NCBI GenBank assembly: GCA_028277745.1
Contig: JANQFR010000098.1
Span: 1 to 64,000 of the forward strand
Origin: Phycisphaeraceae bacterium
GTDB lineage: Bacteria > Planctomycetota > Phycisphaerae > Phycisphaerales > Phycisphaeraceae
Direction: 5' to 3'
DNA length: 64,000 nt
Shown here: positions 18,734 through 27,200 of the stretch, in pieces
How the letters are laid out: each line of letters opens with the position of its first letter
Position numbering within the stretch: the first letter of the stretch is position 1
Program-made: the position numbers and the translations under genes
Notes under the pieces: generated by a model
What the model was told of the DNA's origin: nothing
Seen by the model: only the letters and a program-made list of their open reading frames with translations
The model's database searches: none

Positions 18734-19633
18734 ATGATGCCAGACATCCAGCGGCTGCCCAATAACCCCATCATCAGCCCCGACACCCCCGGTTGGGACG
18801 CGGACCTCGTCGGCACGAACATCAACGGGCCATCGTTGATCCGGGCGCCCGACTGGCTGGCCAACCCCCTCGGGCGGTACTACCTCTACTTCGCGCACCA
18901 CCAGGGCCGGTCCATCCGCCTCGCGTACGCCGACGACCTGGCCGGGCCCTGGACAATCCACACGCCCGGCACGCTCCAACTCGACCAGACGCCGTTTGCG
19001 CACCACATCGCGTCGCCGGATGTCCACGAGGACCGCGCGAACCGGCGGCTGATCATGTACTACCACGGCTGCGGCGGGGTCGAGACGCCTCATGACATCG
19101 AGCAGCCGACCATGCTGGCCGACTCATCCGACGGGCTGACATGGACGACGCGCACCGAGCAGTTGGGCGAGTCCTACTTCCGGGTGTTCACCACCGGCGA
19201 CGGCTTTACGTACGCGGTCGCCAAGGGCGGCCGGCTCTACCGCTCGGCCGACGGCGTGAGCGGCTTCGAGCGGCGGCGCGTGACGCTGGACCTCTCCGGA
19301 CGGCACTGGGCGGTGCTGGTCCGCGCGGGCACGGTTCACTGGTTCTACAGCCGCTGGGGCGACCGGCCGGAGCACCTGGTGCACGCCCCCATGCCCCTGA
19401 CCGACGACTGGACCGCGTGGCGGCTCACCGACCGGTCCTCGCTGCTCACGCCCGAACACGACTGGGAGGGCACCGACCACCCGCTGGAGGTCTCCCTGCC
19501 GGGCTCGGTGCACCACCCGGTGCACGAGCTACGGGACCCGGACATCTTCGAAAACCCTGACGACAGCTTGACTTATCTTGCCTACTCGGTCGCGGGAGAG
19601 GCGGGATTGAGCCTGGCGCGGATCGGGTTGTAA
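18734..19633 (+). CDS. GH43-like five-bladed beta-propeller protein (probable glycosidase-related)
   Basis: 299 residues from ATG 18734 (ATG 18737 is equally possible). Motifs NPIISPDTPGWD, INGPSLIRAPDW, YYLYFAHHQGRSIRLAYADDL and HELRDPDIFENPDDSLTYLAYS fit glycoside hydrolase family 43/117-like propellers, where an Asp at the start of the propeller and a Glu later are catalytic. I cannot assign the catalytic Glu with confidence. No signal peptide is visible. TAAAGT lies 6 nt before the start. It precedes an IclR regulator and a sulfatase on the same strand, suggesting a sulfated-polysaccharide use locus. Confidence 0.72.
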   Translation: MMPDIQRLPNNPIISPDTPGWDADLVGTNINGPSLIRAPDWLANPLGRYYLYFAHHQGRSIRLAYADDLAGPWTIHTPGTLQLDQTPFAHHIASPDVHEDRANRRLIMYYHGCGGVETPHDIEQPTMLADSSDGLTWTTRTEQLGESYFRVFTTGDGFTYAVAKGGRLYRSADGVSGFERRRVTLDLSGRHWAVLVRAGTVHWFYSRWGDRPEHLVHAPMPLTDDWTAWRLTDRSSLLTPEHDWEGTDHPLEVSLPGSVHHPVHELRDPDIFENPDDSLTYLAYSVAGEAGLSLARIGL

Positions 19634-19643
19634 ACCTCACGCA

Positions 19644-19681
19644 AGTCTCTTATTATAGACCTTTGTCCTAAATAAGAGACT
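19644..19681 (+). promoter_or_regulatory. Inverted-repeat operator overlapping the iclR-type promoter and start
   Basis: Perfect 11-bp arms AGTCTCTTATT (19644-19654) and AATAAGAGACT (19671-19681) separated by 16 bp; the right arm ends at the base before the ATG. A TAAATA hexamer (19669-19674) lies 7 nt before the ATG and inside the right arm, so binding there would block transcription. Probably the autoregulatory site of the adjacent IclR-type protein. Confidence 0.65.
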
Positions 19682-20455
19682 ATGTCCCGCCCCACCGCCC
19701 CTGCTCTCGAACGCGGCCTCGCGCTGCTGGAAACCGTCGCCGCCGCCTCGGCGCCGCCGACGTTCAATGACCTGCTCCGCCGCTCGGCGTGGCCCAAGGC
19801 GAGCGTCGCCCGCCTGCTGGGCGTGCTGCGAGAGGCGGGCTACATGGAAAAAGACCCGCGGTCGGGCGGGTACCGCGTCGGGCCCCGGGCGGCGCTGCTG
19901 ACCGGGCGGCTTCCGGTCGCGGAGCGGCTGCGCCTACTGGCCGAGCCGGTGCTGGAGCAGCTGGCCGGGGAGACGGGGCACACCTGGCTGCTCCTGCAGT
20001 TCGCCGACCTGCGGGCGGTCTGCCTGGCGAAAGCCACCGCCGAATCGTCGATCGCGATGCAGCCGGTCGGGTACGTCCAGCCCGACCTTTCCCGCTCGCC
20101 CTGGGGCGTGCTCTATTTCGACGCCATGGACGAGGCCCAGCAGACCACGGCGCTTTCCCGGATGAAGGACGCCGCGGGGTTTGCGCAGCGCCAACCGCAA
20201 GCCGTCGCCTACCTCAGACAACACGGCTTCACCTACGACGACCAGACCCATCTCAAGCATGTGCGGCGGCTCGCGGCGCCGATCCGCAGCGACGGCCGGC
20301 TCGTCGCGGCCGTGGGCGTCGGCGCGAACCCGCTGGCGCTGCCGGACGACGCGGCGCCCGCGCTGGGCCGGAAGCTGTGCGCCGTCGCCGACCAACTCGA
20401 ACACGCCCTTACCGGAGTTGTCGCCCATGACCACGACCCCGCCGAATCCGCCTAA
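19682..20455 (+). CDS. IclR-family transcriptional regulator
   Basis: 257 residues. An N-terminal winged helix-turn-helix (about 8-65: ALERGLALLETVAAAS...SVARLLGVLREAGYMEKDP) is followed by the GAF-like effector domain (PVLEQLAGETGHTWLLLQF, SPWGVLYFDAMDE, HVRRLAAPIRSDGRLVAAVGVG). IclR proteins bind palindromes and respond to small carboxylates or sugar derivatives. The sulfatase start codon lies 29 bases inside this gene's 3' end, so the two are coupled. It probably controls sulfatase and perhaps GH43-like expression. Confidence 0.9.
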   Translation: MSRPTAPALERGLALLETVAAASAPPTFNDLLRRSAWPKASVARLLGVLREAGYMEKDPRSGGYRVGPRAALLTGRLPVAERLRLLAEPVLEQLAGETGHTWLLLQFADLRAVCLAKATAESSIAMQPVGYVQPDLSRSPWGVLYFDAMDEAQQTTALSRMKDAAGFAQRQPQAVAYLRQHGFTYDDQTHLKHVRRLAAPIRSDGRLVAAVGVGANPLALPDDAAPALGRKLCAVADQLEHALTGVVAHDHDPAESA

Positions 20456-21752
20456 CCTTCTGTTTCTGTTCCCCGACCAATGGCGTTGGGACTGGCTGGG
20501 CTGCGAAACCTCGCCCTACGGCAAGGTCCCGGTGCGCACGCCGAACATCGACGCGCTGGCGGCCCGCGGGGTGCGGTTCACGCAGTGCCGGACCAATTCG
20601 CCGGTGTGTGCGCCGGCGCGGGCGGCGCTGGCGCTGGGCATGCGCTACGAGCGGTGCGGCGTGGCCGACAACGGCTTCGACCTCGACCCCGACCGCCCGA
20701 CGGTGTTCAACCACCTGCGCGACGCGGGGTACCGCACCCTCACCTGCGGCAAGAACGACCTGCACAAACGCACGACCTGGAAGGGCCGCGAAGGCTGGAC
20801 CCGGCTGCTGGGACAATACGGCTTCACCGACGCCATCGACCAGTCCGGCAAGTTCGACGCCGCCCGCAACGGACGACGCGAACGCGGCGGGCCCAACTGC
20901 TCCTACACCAGCCACCTCCACGCGCACGGCCTGTTCGAGGCGTACGCCGACGACTACGCTGAACGCCAGCAACAATTCACCGGGACCACCGCGCCCTGGC
21001 CCTCGCCCCTGCTCCGCCGGCACTACACCGATGACTTCTGCGGACAGATGGCCCTGGAGCTGCTCGACCGCACGCCCGCCGAGGGACCGTGGATGCTCTG
21101 GGTCAACTTCCCGGGGCCGCACGACCCGTTCGACCCGCCGCGGGAGCTGCAGCAGCGTTACGACGGCGTCGACTTCCCCCCGCCGGTCAACGCGAAAGAC
21201 GATTACGGCGAAAAACCGGTTGATCATCCGACGTTGCGGCGAAACTACGCGGCGTGTTGCGAGGGGATCGACGAATGGGTCGGCCGGATCCTCGACGCGG
21301 TGGCGCAGCGCGGCGAGCTGGACAACACGCTGGTCATCTTCTCGTCCGATCACGGCGAAATGCTGGGGGATCACGGCCACTTCAACAAGGGCCGGGCGGG
21401 CGAAGGGTCGGTCCATGTCCCGCTGGTCGTCGCCGGGCCGGGGGTGGAGGGCGGGCGGGTGGACGATCGGCTGGTGGAGCTGATCGACGTGTCGGGGCTG
21501 ATGCTGCACGCCGCCGGGCTGGACAGGCCAGACGATTGGGACGCCCGCTGCCCGCTGCACGACCCGCCGCGTGACGTGCAGCTCGCCGCGCTGAACGACT
21601 GGCGCATGGCGTGCGACGGACGGCACAAGCTGGTGGTCAAGGACAACCACCCCGACAGGCTGTTTGATTTACAGGACGACCCGCGGGAGATGCACAACGT
21701 CGCCGATCAGCACGGTGAGGTGGTGGAGCGGCTGCGCGGGGCGCTGATTTAA
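20427..21752 (+). CDS. Type I sulfatase (Cys-type)
   Basis: 441 residues from ATG 20427, overlapping the regulator gene. The alkaline-phosphatase-superfamily fold is shown by LLFLFPDQWRWDWLG (metal Asp), the sulfatase core CAPARAALALG (Cys at 61, which must be converted to formylglycine), GKNDLHKR, VIFSSDHGEMLGDHG (metal ligands) and the C-terminal LFDLQDDPREMHNVAD. The core keeps CxPxR but has Ala instead of Ser at the fourth position and LG rather than TG later. No signal peptide is visible at this start, so it may be cytoplasmic. It needs a formylglycine-generating enzyme not in this window. Confidence 0.9.
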   Translation: MTTTPPNPPNLLFLFPDQWRWDWLGCETSPYGKVPVRTPNIDALAARGVRFTQCRTNSPVCAPARAALALGMRYERCGVADNGFDLDPDRPTVFNHLRDAGYRTLTCGKNDLHKRTTWKGREGWTRLLGQYGFTDAIDQSGKFDAARNGRRERGGPNCSYTSHLHAHGLFEAYADDYAERQQQFTGTTAPWPSPLLRRHYTDDFCGQMALELLDRTPAEGPWMLWVNFPGPHDPFDPPRELQQRYDGVDFPPPVNAKDDYGEKPVDHPTLRRNYAACCEGIDEWVGRILDAVAQRGELDNTLVIFSSDHGEMLGDHGHFNKGRAGEGSVHVPLVVAGPGVEGGRVDDRLVELIDVSGLMLHAAGLDRPDDWDARCPLHDPPRDVQLAALNDWRMACDGRHKLVVKDNHPDRLFDLQDDPREMHNVADQHGEVVERLRGALI

Positions 21753-21783
21753 AGCCCGGGGACGGCCGTCCCCGGGCTTTAAA
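21748..21783. repeat. Perfect 36-bp palindrome, solo copy of transposase-flanking repeat
   Basis: The left half is TTTAAAGCCCGGGGACGG and the right half is its exact complement with no loop. It sits between convergent genes and overlaps both stop regions, so it can act as a bidirectional terminator. Its central 26 bases are identical to the palindromes at 33038-33063 and 33682-33713 that bracket the transposase-like gene. Confidence 0.85.
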
Positions 21784-22735
21784 TGTACTGCGTGCGGTAC
21801 CAGTCCCACAGCTTCGCCAGGCCGTCGCGGACCGCGGTCCGGGGGTTGTAGCCCAGCAGGCGGCGGGCCTTGTCGATATTGGCGAAAGTGACCTTCGGCT
21901 CGCTGGGCGGGGCGGGCGGGGTTTCGAGGACCGCCTTCCGGCCGGCGAGCTCTTCGATCATGGTCACGAAATCACGCATGAGCACCGGCTCGCCCCGACC
22001 GAGGTTGATGACCTCGTAGCCCAGCGGCGTGTCGACCGCGGCGACCACGCCGGCGACGATGTCGTCGACGAACGTCCAGTCGCGCTTCATCTCGCCGCCG
22101 TCGAAGAGGGTGATCGTTTCGCCTTTGACGATCCGGTCGGTGATCATGAAGGGCATCATGTCGGGCCGGGCTCGGGGGCCGTAGACGCTGAAGAACCGGA
22201 CCGCGGTGAAGTGCATGCCGTGAAGGTTGTGATAGGTGTGGCCCATCAGCTCGATGGCGCGTTTGCTGGCGGGATAGGCCGAGAGCGGGCGGTCGCAGGG
22301 GTCGTTCTCTTCGAAGGGCAGGCGGTCGGTCTTCCCGTAGGCCGAGCTGGTGGAGGCGAAGACGAAGCGTCCGCAGCCGATGGACCGTGCGGCTTCGAGG
22401 AGGTTGACCGAGCCGACGATGTTGACCTGGGTGTAGAGCTCGGCGCGGCCGATGGCGTAGCGGACGTTGGCCATGCCGGCGAGGTGGGCGACCACGTCGG
22501 GGCGGTGCTCCTCCATGAGGCGCTGCATGGCGGAGGCGTCGCGGATGTCGGCCTCGGCGAAGACGCAGGCGTCATGGCCGATGAAGCCGGCGACGTTGCT
22601 GCGTTTCTGGGCGACGGGGTAGTAGTCGTCGAAGTTGTCGACGGCGACAACGCGGTCACCGCGTTGGAGCAGGGCTTCGCACAGGTGCGAGCCGACGAGG
22701 CCGGCGGCGCCGGTCACGAAGACGGTCTGCGTCAT
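21779..22735 (-). CDS. NAD-dependent nucleotide-sugar epimerase (UDP-glucuronate 4-epimerase-like)
   Basis: 318 residues, extended short-chain dehydrogenase. It has the NAD-binding TGAAGLVGSHL (8-18), the active-site Ser region FVFASTSSAYG, the catalytic Tyr-Lys in YPASK, and FFSVYGPRARPDMM. The closest functional group by motif is UDP-glucuronate/UDP-galacturonate 4-epimerase, which supplies sugars for LPS or capsule. It follows lpxA by 5 nt in the same direction and ends the outer-membrane cluster. Exact substrate inferred only. Confidence 0.88.
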   Translation of the reverse strand: MTQTVFVTGAAGLVGSHLCEALLQRGDRVVAVDNFDDYYPVAQKRSNVAGFIGHDACVFAEADIRDASAMQRLMEEHRPDVVAHLAGMANVRYAIGRAELYTQVNIVGSVNLLEAARSIGCGRFVFASTSSAYGKTDRLPFEENDPCDRPLSAYPASKRAIELMGHTYHNLHGMHFTAVRFFSVYGPRARPDMMPFMITDRIVKGETITLFDGGEMKRDWTFVDDIVAGVVAAVDTPLGYEVINLGRGEPVLMRDFVTMIEELAGRKAVLETPPAPPSEPKVTFANIDKARRLLGYNPRTAVRDGLAKLWDWYRTQYI

Positions 22736-22740
22736 AAGGG

Positions 22741-23580
22741 TTACTTCACGGGATTGGTGAAGGCGTTGTCGCGTCGGCAGCGCTCGCGGTAGCGGCCGTG
22801 GACGCCGTTGCGGGAGTTCTGGACCGACGCGACCAGGTGCTGGATCGCGTCGTTATCGCCGTAGCGGTCGAGCAGCTCGATCAGCACGCCCTCGCGGTTG
22901 ATCGAGCCGTCGCCGTTGCGTTTGTAGAGTTTTTTCCAGGCGTCGCGGAGGGCGGCGATGGTGGACTGCTCGAAGCGGTGGCGTTTGAGGCCCACGTCGT
23001 TGAAGAGCCGGACGACGGCGGGGTTGCCGGCGACCTTCATGAACGGGGGGATGTCCTTGGTGACGCGCGACCGGCCGGCGACGTAAGCGTACTTGCCGAC
23101 GGTGACGAACTCGTGCATCCCGCACATGCCGCCGATGACGGCGTGGTCCTCGATGAGGATGTGCCCCGAGAGCCCCACGCCGTTGGCGATGACGATGCGG
23201 TTGCCGATGAGGCAGTCGTGGCCGATATGAACGTCAACCATGATGAGGTTGTCGTCGCCGATGCGGGTGAGGCCGTGGTCGTTGTCGGTGCCTTTGTGGA
23301 TGGTGACGTTTTCGCGGACGACGTTGCGGTCGCCGAGGATGAGTTGGGAGTCCTCCCCGTTGAATTTGAGGTCCTGGGGGTCTCCGCCGAGGGTGGCGAA
23401 GGGCCAGAGCTCGTTGTCGGCGCCAAGGGTGGTGCGGCCCATGACGACGACGTGCGACTTGAGCGTCGTGCCCGGGCCGAGGGTCACCGACGGGCCGACG
23501 TGGCAGAACGGCCCGACCACGACGCCCGGGCCGAGCGTCGCGCCGTCTTCTACGATCGAGGTGGGGTGAATCTGAGCCAT
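22741..23580 (-). CDS. lpxA: UDP-N-acetylglucosamine acyltransferase (LpxA)
   Basis: 279 residues. Left-handed beta-helix hexapeptide repeats cover 1-190; the catalytic His is in MVDVHIGHDCLIGN, and GNPAVVRLFNDVGLKRHRF is the typical LpxA C-terminal opening. It catalyses the first, reversible acylation of UDP-GlcNAc in lipid A synthesis. It lies 15 nt after the lpxC-fabZ gene. The tail beyond residue 255 is Arg-rich and not conserved. Confidence 0.95.
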   Translation of the reverse strand: MAQIHPTSIVEDGATLGPGVVVGPFCHVGPSVTLGPGTTLKSHVVVMGRTTLGADNELWPFATLGGDPQDLKFNGEDSQLILGDRNVVRENVTIHKGTDNDHGLTRIGDDNLIMVDVHIGHDCLIGNRIVIANGVGLSGHILIEDHAVIGGMCGMHEFVTVGKYAYVAGRSRVTKDIPPFMKVAGNPAVVRLFNDVGLKRHRFEQSTIAALRDAWKKLYKRNGDGSINREGVLIELLDRYGDNDAIQHLVASVQNSRNGVHGRYRERCRRDNAFTNPVK

Positions 23581-23595
23581 GGTCGTGATGCGCGG

Positions 23596-24918
23596 CTACT
23601 CCTGGTCGTCGTCGACCAGCATGAACTTGACTTCCGCCTCGGCGGCCAGCTCCTCGGCGACGTAGGCGCGGCAGCGCATGTGCGCGATGCGGCTGCGCAC
23701 CCGCACCGACTCGGCCTCGAGGACCAGCTGGTCGCCCGGCGCCACCGGCCGACGCAGCTTCACCCGGTCCAGCGACAGCAGCACCGCCAGCTTGCCGGTG
23801 TGCTCCAGCTTCTGGCCGATCAGCACGCCCGACAGCTGCGCCATCGCCTCGACCACCAGCACCCCCGGCATGATCGGCGTGCCGGGGTAGTGGCCCTGGA
23901 AGTACGGCTCGTTCATCGAGACGTTCTTGATCCCCACCGCCCGTTGATCGCCCTGCACCTCGATCACGCGGTCGACCAGCAGCATCGGATAACGGTGCGG
24001 GAGGATGCGGTTGATCTGGCGGATGTCGAAGTGGGTGCGGTTCCGCGCATCGGCCTGCCGGTTGTGCCCGGCGTGCTGTTCGATCAGGCGGCGGACCATC
24101 ATGTGGTTGAGCGGGTGGCCGGACTTGTGGGCGATGATGCGGCCCTGGATCGGCGCGCCCAGCAGATACAGGTCGCCGATGAGGTCGAGCATCTTGTGCC
24201 GGACGGGCTCGTCGTCGAACCGCAGCTCGTTGTTGCCCATGGGCCCGTCGTCGTCGATCACCAGCACCTCGTCGGGGGTCAGGTGCCGGAACAGGCCGGC
24301 CTGCCGGGCGGCCTCGGCCTCCTGGCGGAGCGAGAAGGTGCGCGACGGCGCGATCTCATGGGCGTAGTCGCCGTTGGAAAAATCAAAGTGGCGCACCTGC
24401 CGGCCGATGCAGCGGTTGACGGCCGAGTAGTCCAGCTCGTACATCAGCTGCGTCTCCGGCTCGTCGCTGGGGACGGCCGCGATGAGGGCGTCGCCCATCC
24501 GTACGGTGATCGGCTGGGTCACCTTGAGGCGCGGGCGGGGCGCGTCCAACTCGTCGACGCCCGCCTCGGACAGCGCTTCGAGGAACGGAGACGAGGAGCC
24601 GTCGAAGATCGGGACCTCCGGGCCGTCGATCTCGATCAGGACGTTGTCGATCCGCAGGCCGGCGAGGGCGGACATGCAGTGCTCGCAGGTCTCGACGCTG
24701 GCGTGGCCGGCCTTGAGCGCGGTGCGGCGGGGGCGTTTGACGACGTTCTGGATCAGGGCGGGGACGTCGGCGCCGTCGAGGTCAACGCGGCGGAAGACGA
24801 TGCCGTGGCCGGCGGGCGCGGGGCAGAAGGTGATGTTGACCGGCGCGCCGGAGAACAGCCCGCGGCCTTCAAGCGAGGCGGGCTTGCGGAGGGTGTGTTG
24901 GCGTTCTTCGGTCGGCAT
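23596..24918 (-). CDS. lpxC/fabZ: Bifunctional LpxC deacetylase / FabZ dehydratase fusion
   Basis: 440 residues from ATG 24918. The N-terminal LpxC zinc deacetylase (1-285) has TLRKPASLEGRGLFSG, the zinc His in ETCEHCMSALAGL, FDGSSSPFLEAL, and RHKMLDLIGDLYLLG. The C-terminal FabZ hotdog dehydratase (about 295-440) has RILPHRYPMLLVDRV and HYPGTPIMPGVLVVEAMAQ with the catalytic His and Glu. LpxC commits UDP-3-acyl-GlcNAc to lipid A, while FabZ makes enoyl-ACP for acyl chains. This fusion is known in Bacteroidetes and planctomycetes, among others. A TAAAAT box lies 13 nt upstream. Confidence 0.95.
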   Translation of the reverse strand: MPTEERQHTLRKPASLEGRGLFSGAPVNITFCPAPAGHGIVFRRVDLDGADVPALIQNVVKRPRRTALKAGHASVETCEHCMSALAGLRIDNVLIEIDGPEVPIFDGSSSPFLEALSEAGVDELDAPRPRLKVTQPITVRMGDALIAAVPSDEPETQLMYELDYSAVNRCIGRQVRHFDFSNGDYAHEIAPSRTFSLRQEAEAARQAGLFRHLTPDEVLVIDDDGPMGNNELRFDDEPVRHKMLDLIGDLYLLGAPIQGRIIAHKSGHPLNHMMVRRLIEQHAGHNRQADARNRTHFDIRQINRILPHRYPMLLVDRVIEVQGDQRAVGIKNVSMNEPYFQGHYPGTPIMPGVLVVEAMAQLSGVLIGQKLEHTGKLAVLLSLDRVKLRRPVAPGDQLVLEAESVRVRSRIAHMRCRAYVAEELAAEAEVKFMLVDDDQE

Positions 24919-25007
24919 CAATGGATCGTGGATTTTACCGCACGCGGCGGGATTTCACGAATCCCACAGGGAGCCCCTCTGGTTTTCCCGACAGCCCGGG
25001 CCACGGT

Positions 25008-25499
25008 TCACACCGACGCCAGCCCCTGCACCCGCCGCCAGGCGGAAAGCTGCCCGAGGTGGATCCCCTCGTGGGCGAGCATGAGGTAGCCGAGGATCGA
25101 GCCCACGGTCGGGTAGGGCCCGCGCCACCGCTCGACCGGGATTCCCTGCGCAAAAACGGCGTCATCGGCGGCGTTGAGCGCCGCCTCCACCTGGGCGTGC
25201 CCGTCGGCAAAAGCCGCGGCCAACTCGTCTTTGCCCGAGCCATACGCCGCCAGGTCCGCCTCCGGGGCCGACTTCATGCCGAACGGATGATTCAGCGGGT
25301 CTTCGACCGCTCCGCCCCGGAGGAGCCCGACGATGACGGGGTGGTAGGCGCCCAGGTGTTTGAGCACCCAGGCGGGGTGATTCATCCGGGGCCGGGGTTG
25401 GTGAGTCATCTGCTCGTCGTCGAGATCGGCGACAAGCTTGGCGGCGTAATCGCCGTTGCGTCGCCAGGCGAGGAGCAGTCCTTGGACGAGTGGGTTCAT
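25008..25499 (-). CDS. DinB-like four-helix metal-binding protein
   Basis: 163 residues from ATG 25499 (MNPLVQGLLLAWRRNGDYAA); ten further residues are possible upstream. The DinB/YfiT fold is suggested by an early His (MNHPAWVLKHLGAYHP) and a late pair in YLMLAHEGIHLGQLSAWRR, which together would form a His3 metal site. Family members are thiol transferases or uncharacterised stress proteins. It lies between lpxD and lpxC on the same strand, 44 nt after lpxD, so it is probably co-transcribed. Why it is there is unknown. Confidence 0.8.
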   Translation of the reverse strand: MNPLVQGLLLAWRRNGDYAAKLVADLDDEQMTHQPRPRMNHPAWVLKHLGAYHPVIVGLLRGGAVEDPLNHPFGMKSAPEADLAAYGSGKDELAAAFADGHAQVEAALNAADDAVFAQGIPVERWRGPYPTVGSILGYLMLAHEGIHLGQLSAWRRVQGLASV

Positions 25500-25542
25500 A
25501 ACGGGCCTCGGGCATCGGTTGGCCTGCACGTCCGCGCAGGGC

Positions 25543-26577
25543 TCAGGTCCGGCGCTGCTGTTTGCGGAAGGCTTTGTACATGTCGGGGAGTTTGGGGATG
25601 ACGGCGTACTCGCGGCCGGCCTTGTGGTACTCGCGGGCGGGGGAGCCGGCCCAGATCTCGCCGGGGGGGACGTCGGTCATGACCTGGGAGCAGCCGGTGA
25701 GGGTGGCGCCGTCGCCGATGGTGATGTGGTCCTTGAGGGCGGCCATGCCGCCGATGGTGACGCCGTCGCCGATGACGACCGAGCCGGCGATGCCGGTGGA
25801 GCCGGAGATCGCGCACATCCGGCCGATGCGGACGTTGTGGCCGATCTGGACGAGGTTGTCGATCTTGGTGCCGTCGCCGACGACGGTTTCGGAGAACTTG
25901 GCGCGGTCGATGGCGGAGTTGGCGCCGACCTCGACGCCGCGTCCGAGGCGGACGATGCCGTTCTGAGGGATCTTCTGGAGCATCGGCGCGCCATCCGGTC
26001 CCTGGGCGGGGCGGTAGCCGAAGCCGTCGGCGCCGATGACGCAGTTGCAGTGGAGGATGCAGCCATCGCCGACGACGCAGCGTTCGCGGACCGTCGCGCC
26101 GGGCCAGAGCACGCAGTCGGCGCCGACCTCGGCGGCGTCGAGGACGGCGTTGTGGCCGTGCAGCACCGCGCCATCGCCGACGACGGCGCCGGGGCCGATG
26201 AGGCAGAACGGCCCGACGCGGACCTCGGCGCCGAGGGTGGCCGACTCGTGGACGATGGCCGTGGGGTGGACGCCCGGCTCGACCTCGACCGGCGGGGGCG
26301 CGAAGATCTCGAGGGCGGCGCCCATGGCCAGGTCGGCGTTGTCGACAAAGATCAGCGCCCGCTCAGCGCCGGGCTCGAGCTCGATGCCGCGGGTCACCAG
26401 CGCCGCCGAGGCGCCGCACGCCGGCCACTTGTCGGCGTACGCCGCGGCGCCGATGAACGTCAGCTGACCCGCGCCGGCGGCCGAGAGCTCTTCGAGCGAG
26501 TCGATAACCAGTTGATCGTTGCCGACCAGCTCGCCGTTGAGGCGGTGGGCCAGCTCGGTGATCGCGAGGGATTTCAC
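25543..26577 (-). CDS. lpxD: UDP-3-O-acylglucosamine N-acyltransferase (LpxD)
   Basis: 344 residues. The N-terminal uridine-binding domain (1-100; LEELSAAGAGQLTFIG) is followed by hexapeptide repeats (about 105-310) with IGADGFGYRP and the catalytic His in NLVQIGHNVRIG. It adds the N-linked acyl chain in lipid A assembly. The C-terminus EYHKAGREYAVIPKLPDMYKAF is a typical short helix. It lies 19 nt after the second ompH gene. Confidence 0.95.
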   Translation of the reverse strand: MKSLAITELAHRLNGELVGNDQLVIDSLEELSAAGAGQLTFIGAAAYADKWPACGASAALVTRGIELEPGAERALIFVDNADLAMGAALEIFAPPPVEVEPGVHPTAIVHESATLGAEVRVGPFCLIGPGAVVGDGAVLHGHNAVLDAAEVGADCVLWPGATVRERCVVGDGCILHCNCVIGADGFGYRPAQGPDGAPMLQKIPQNGIVRLGRGVEVGANSAIDRAKFSETVVGDGTKIDNLVQIGHNVRIGRMCAISGSTGIAGSVVIGDGVTIGGMAALKDHITIGDGATLTGCSQVMTDVPPGEIWAGSPAREYHKAGREYAVIPKLPDMYKAFRKQQRRT

Positions 26578-26596
26578 GTGGGGCGATTCCGGGGCG

Positions 26597-27190
26597 TCAG
26601 AGCTTGTTGAACTGGGCGTTCATCCGGGAGACGACCGCGTCGGTGAGGTCGGCGCGGTCGTTGGACCAGATGACGACGGGGTAATTCTGGACGTTGGGCT
26701 TCTGGCCGCGCTGAGTGGGAGGGGCGGCGATCTGGACGGCCTTGTTGAGGACCAGGTCGATCCCACGCTGCTCGGCAAGCTCGGCGACGGCGGCGACCAT
26801 CTGGTTGCGCATCGCCTCGATCCGCTGGCCGGTCGTGCGGCCGATCTTCTGCTGGCGGATCTCCAGCCACGCCCGCGCCATGGCCCGGGCCTCGACGATC
26901 TGCTCCTCCTTCTCCCGCCACTCGGTCGTGCCTTCGTCGAGCATCCTCAGGTCCAGCTGCAGCGTCTTGATCTGGTTGGTGCGCTGTTCGTAGCCGGACT
27001 GGAGCTGCTTCATCGCCTCGGCGTGCTGGGCCTCGATCGCGGTCCGCTCGTCAAGCTGTTGAAAGATCGCCTCCATATCGACCACGGCGATCACCGGCGT
27101 CGGGGCGGCCGTCTCCTGCTGCGCCGCGGCCGTCGGGCCGAGCAAAGCCGCGGCAAAGAGAAACGACAAGGTCCATCGTAGGTGGTTCAT
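26597..27190 (-). CDS. OmpH/Skp-family periplasmic chaperone, copy 2
   Basis: 197 residues with a signal peptide (MNHLRWTLSFLFAAALLGPTAAAQQ). The mature protein starts VIAVVDMEAIFQQLDE, the Skp opening strand, followed by a long Gln/Glu/Arg coiled coil (about 55-130) and a closing block GIDLVLNKAVQIA and AVVSRMNAQFN. Skp trimers hold unfolded outer-membrane proteins in the periplasm for BamA. A tandem paralogue lies 10 nt upstream. Confidence 0.88.
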   Translation of the reverse strand: MNHLRWTLSFLFAAALLGPTAAAQQETAAPTPVIAVVDMEAIFQQLDERTAIEAQHAEAMKQLQSGYEQRTNQIKTLQLDLRMLDEGTTEWREKEEQIVEARAMARAWLEIRQQKIGRTTGQRIEAMRNQMVAAVAELAEQRGIDLVLNKAVQIAAPPTQRGQKPNVQNYPVVIWSNDRADLTDAVVSRMNAQFNKL

Positions 27191-27200
27191 GGGTAAAGAC

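Noticed and set aside
20181..20426. N-terminal extension of the sulfatase upstream of 20427
   Set aside because: The extension is out of frame within the IclR-type gene and rich in Arg/Ser/Thr shadow sequence; the sulfatase fold starts right after ATG 20427.
22798..25089. A 763-codon plus-strand open frame opposite lpxA and lpxC-fabZ
   Set aside because: The opposite strand encodes complete LpxA and LpxC-FabZ motifs; this frame is compositionally biased shadow.
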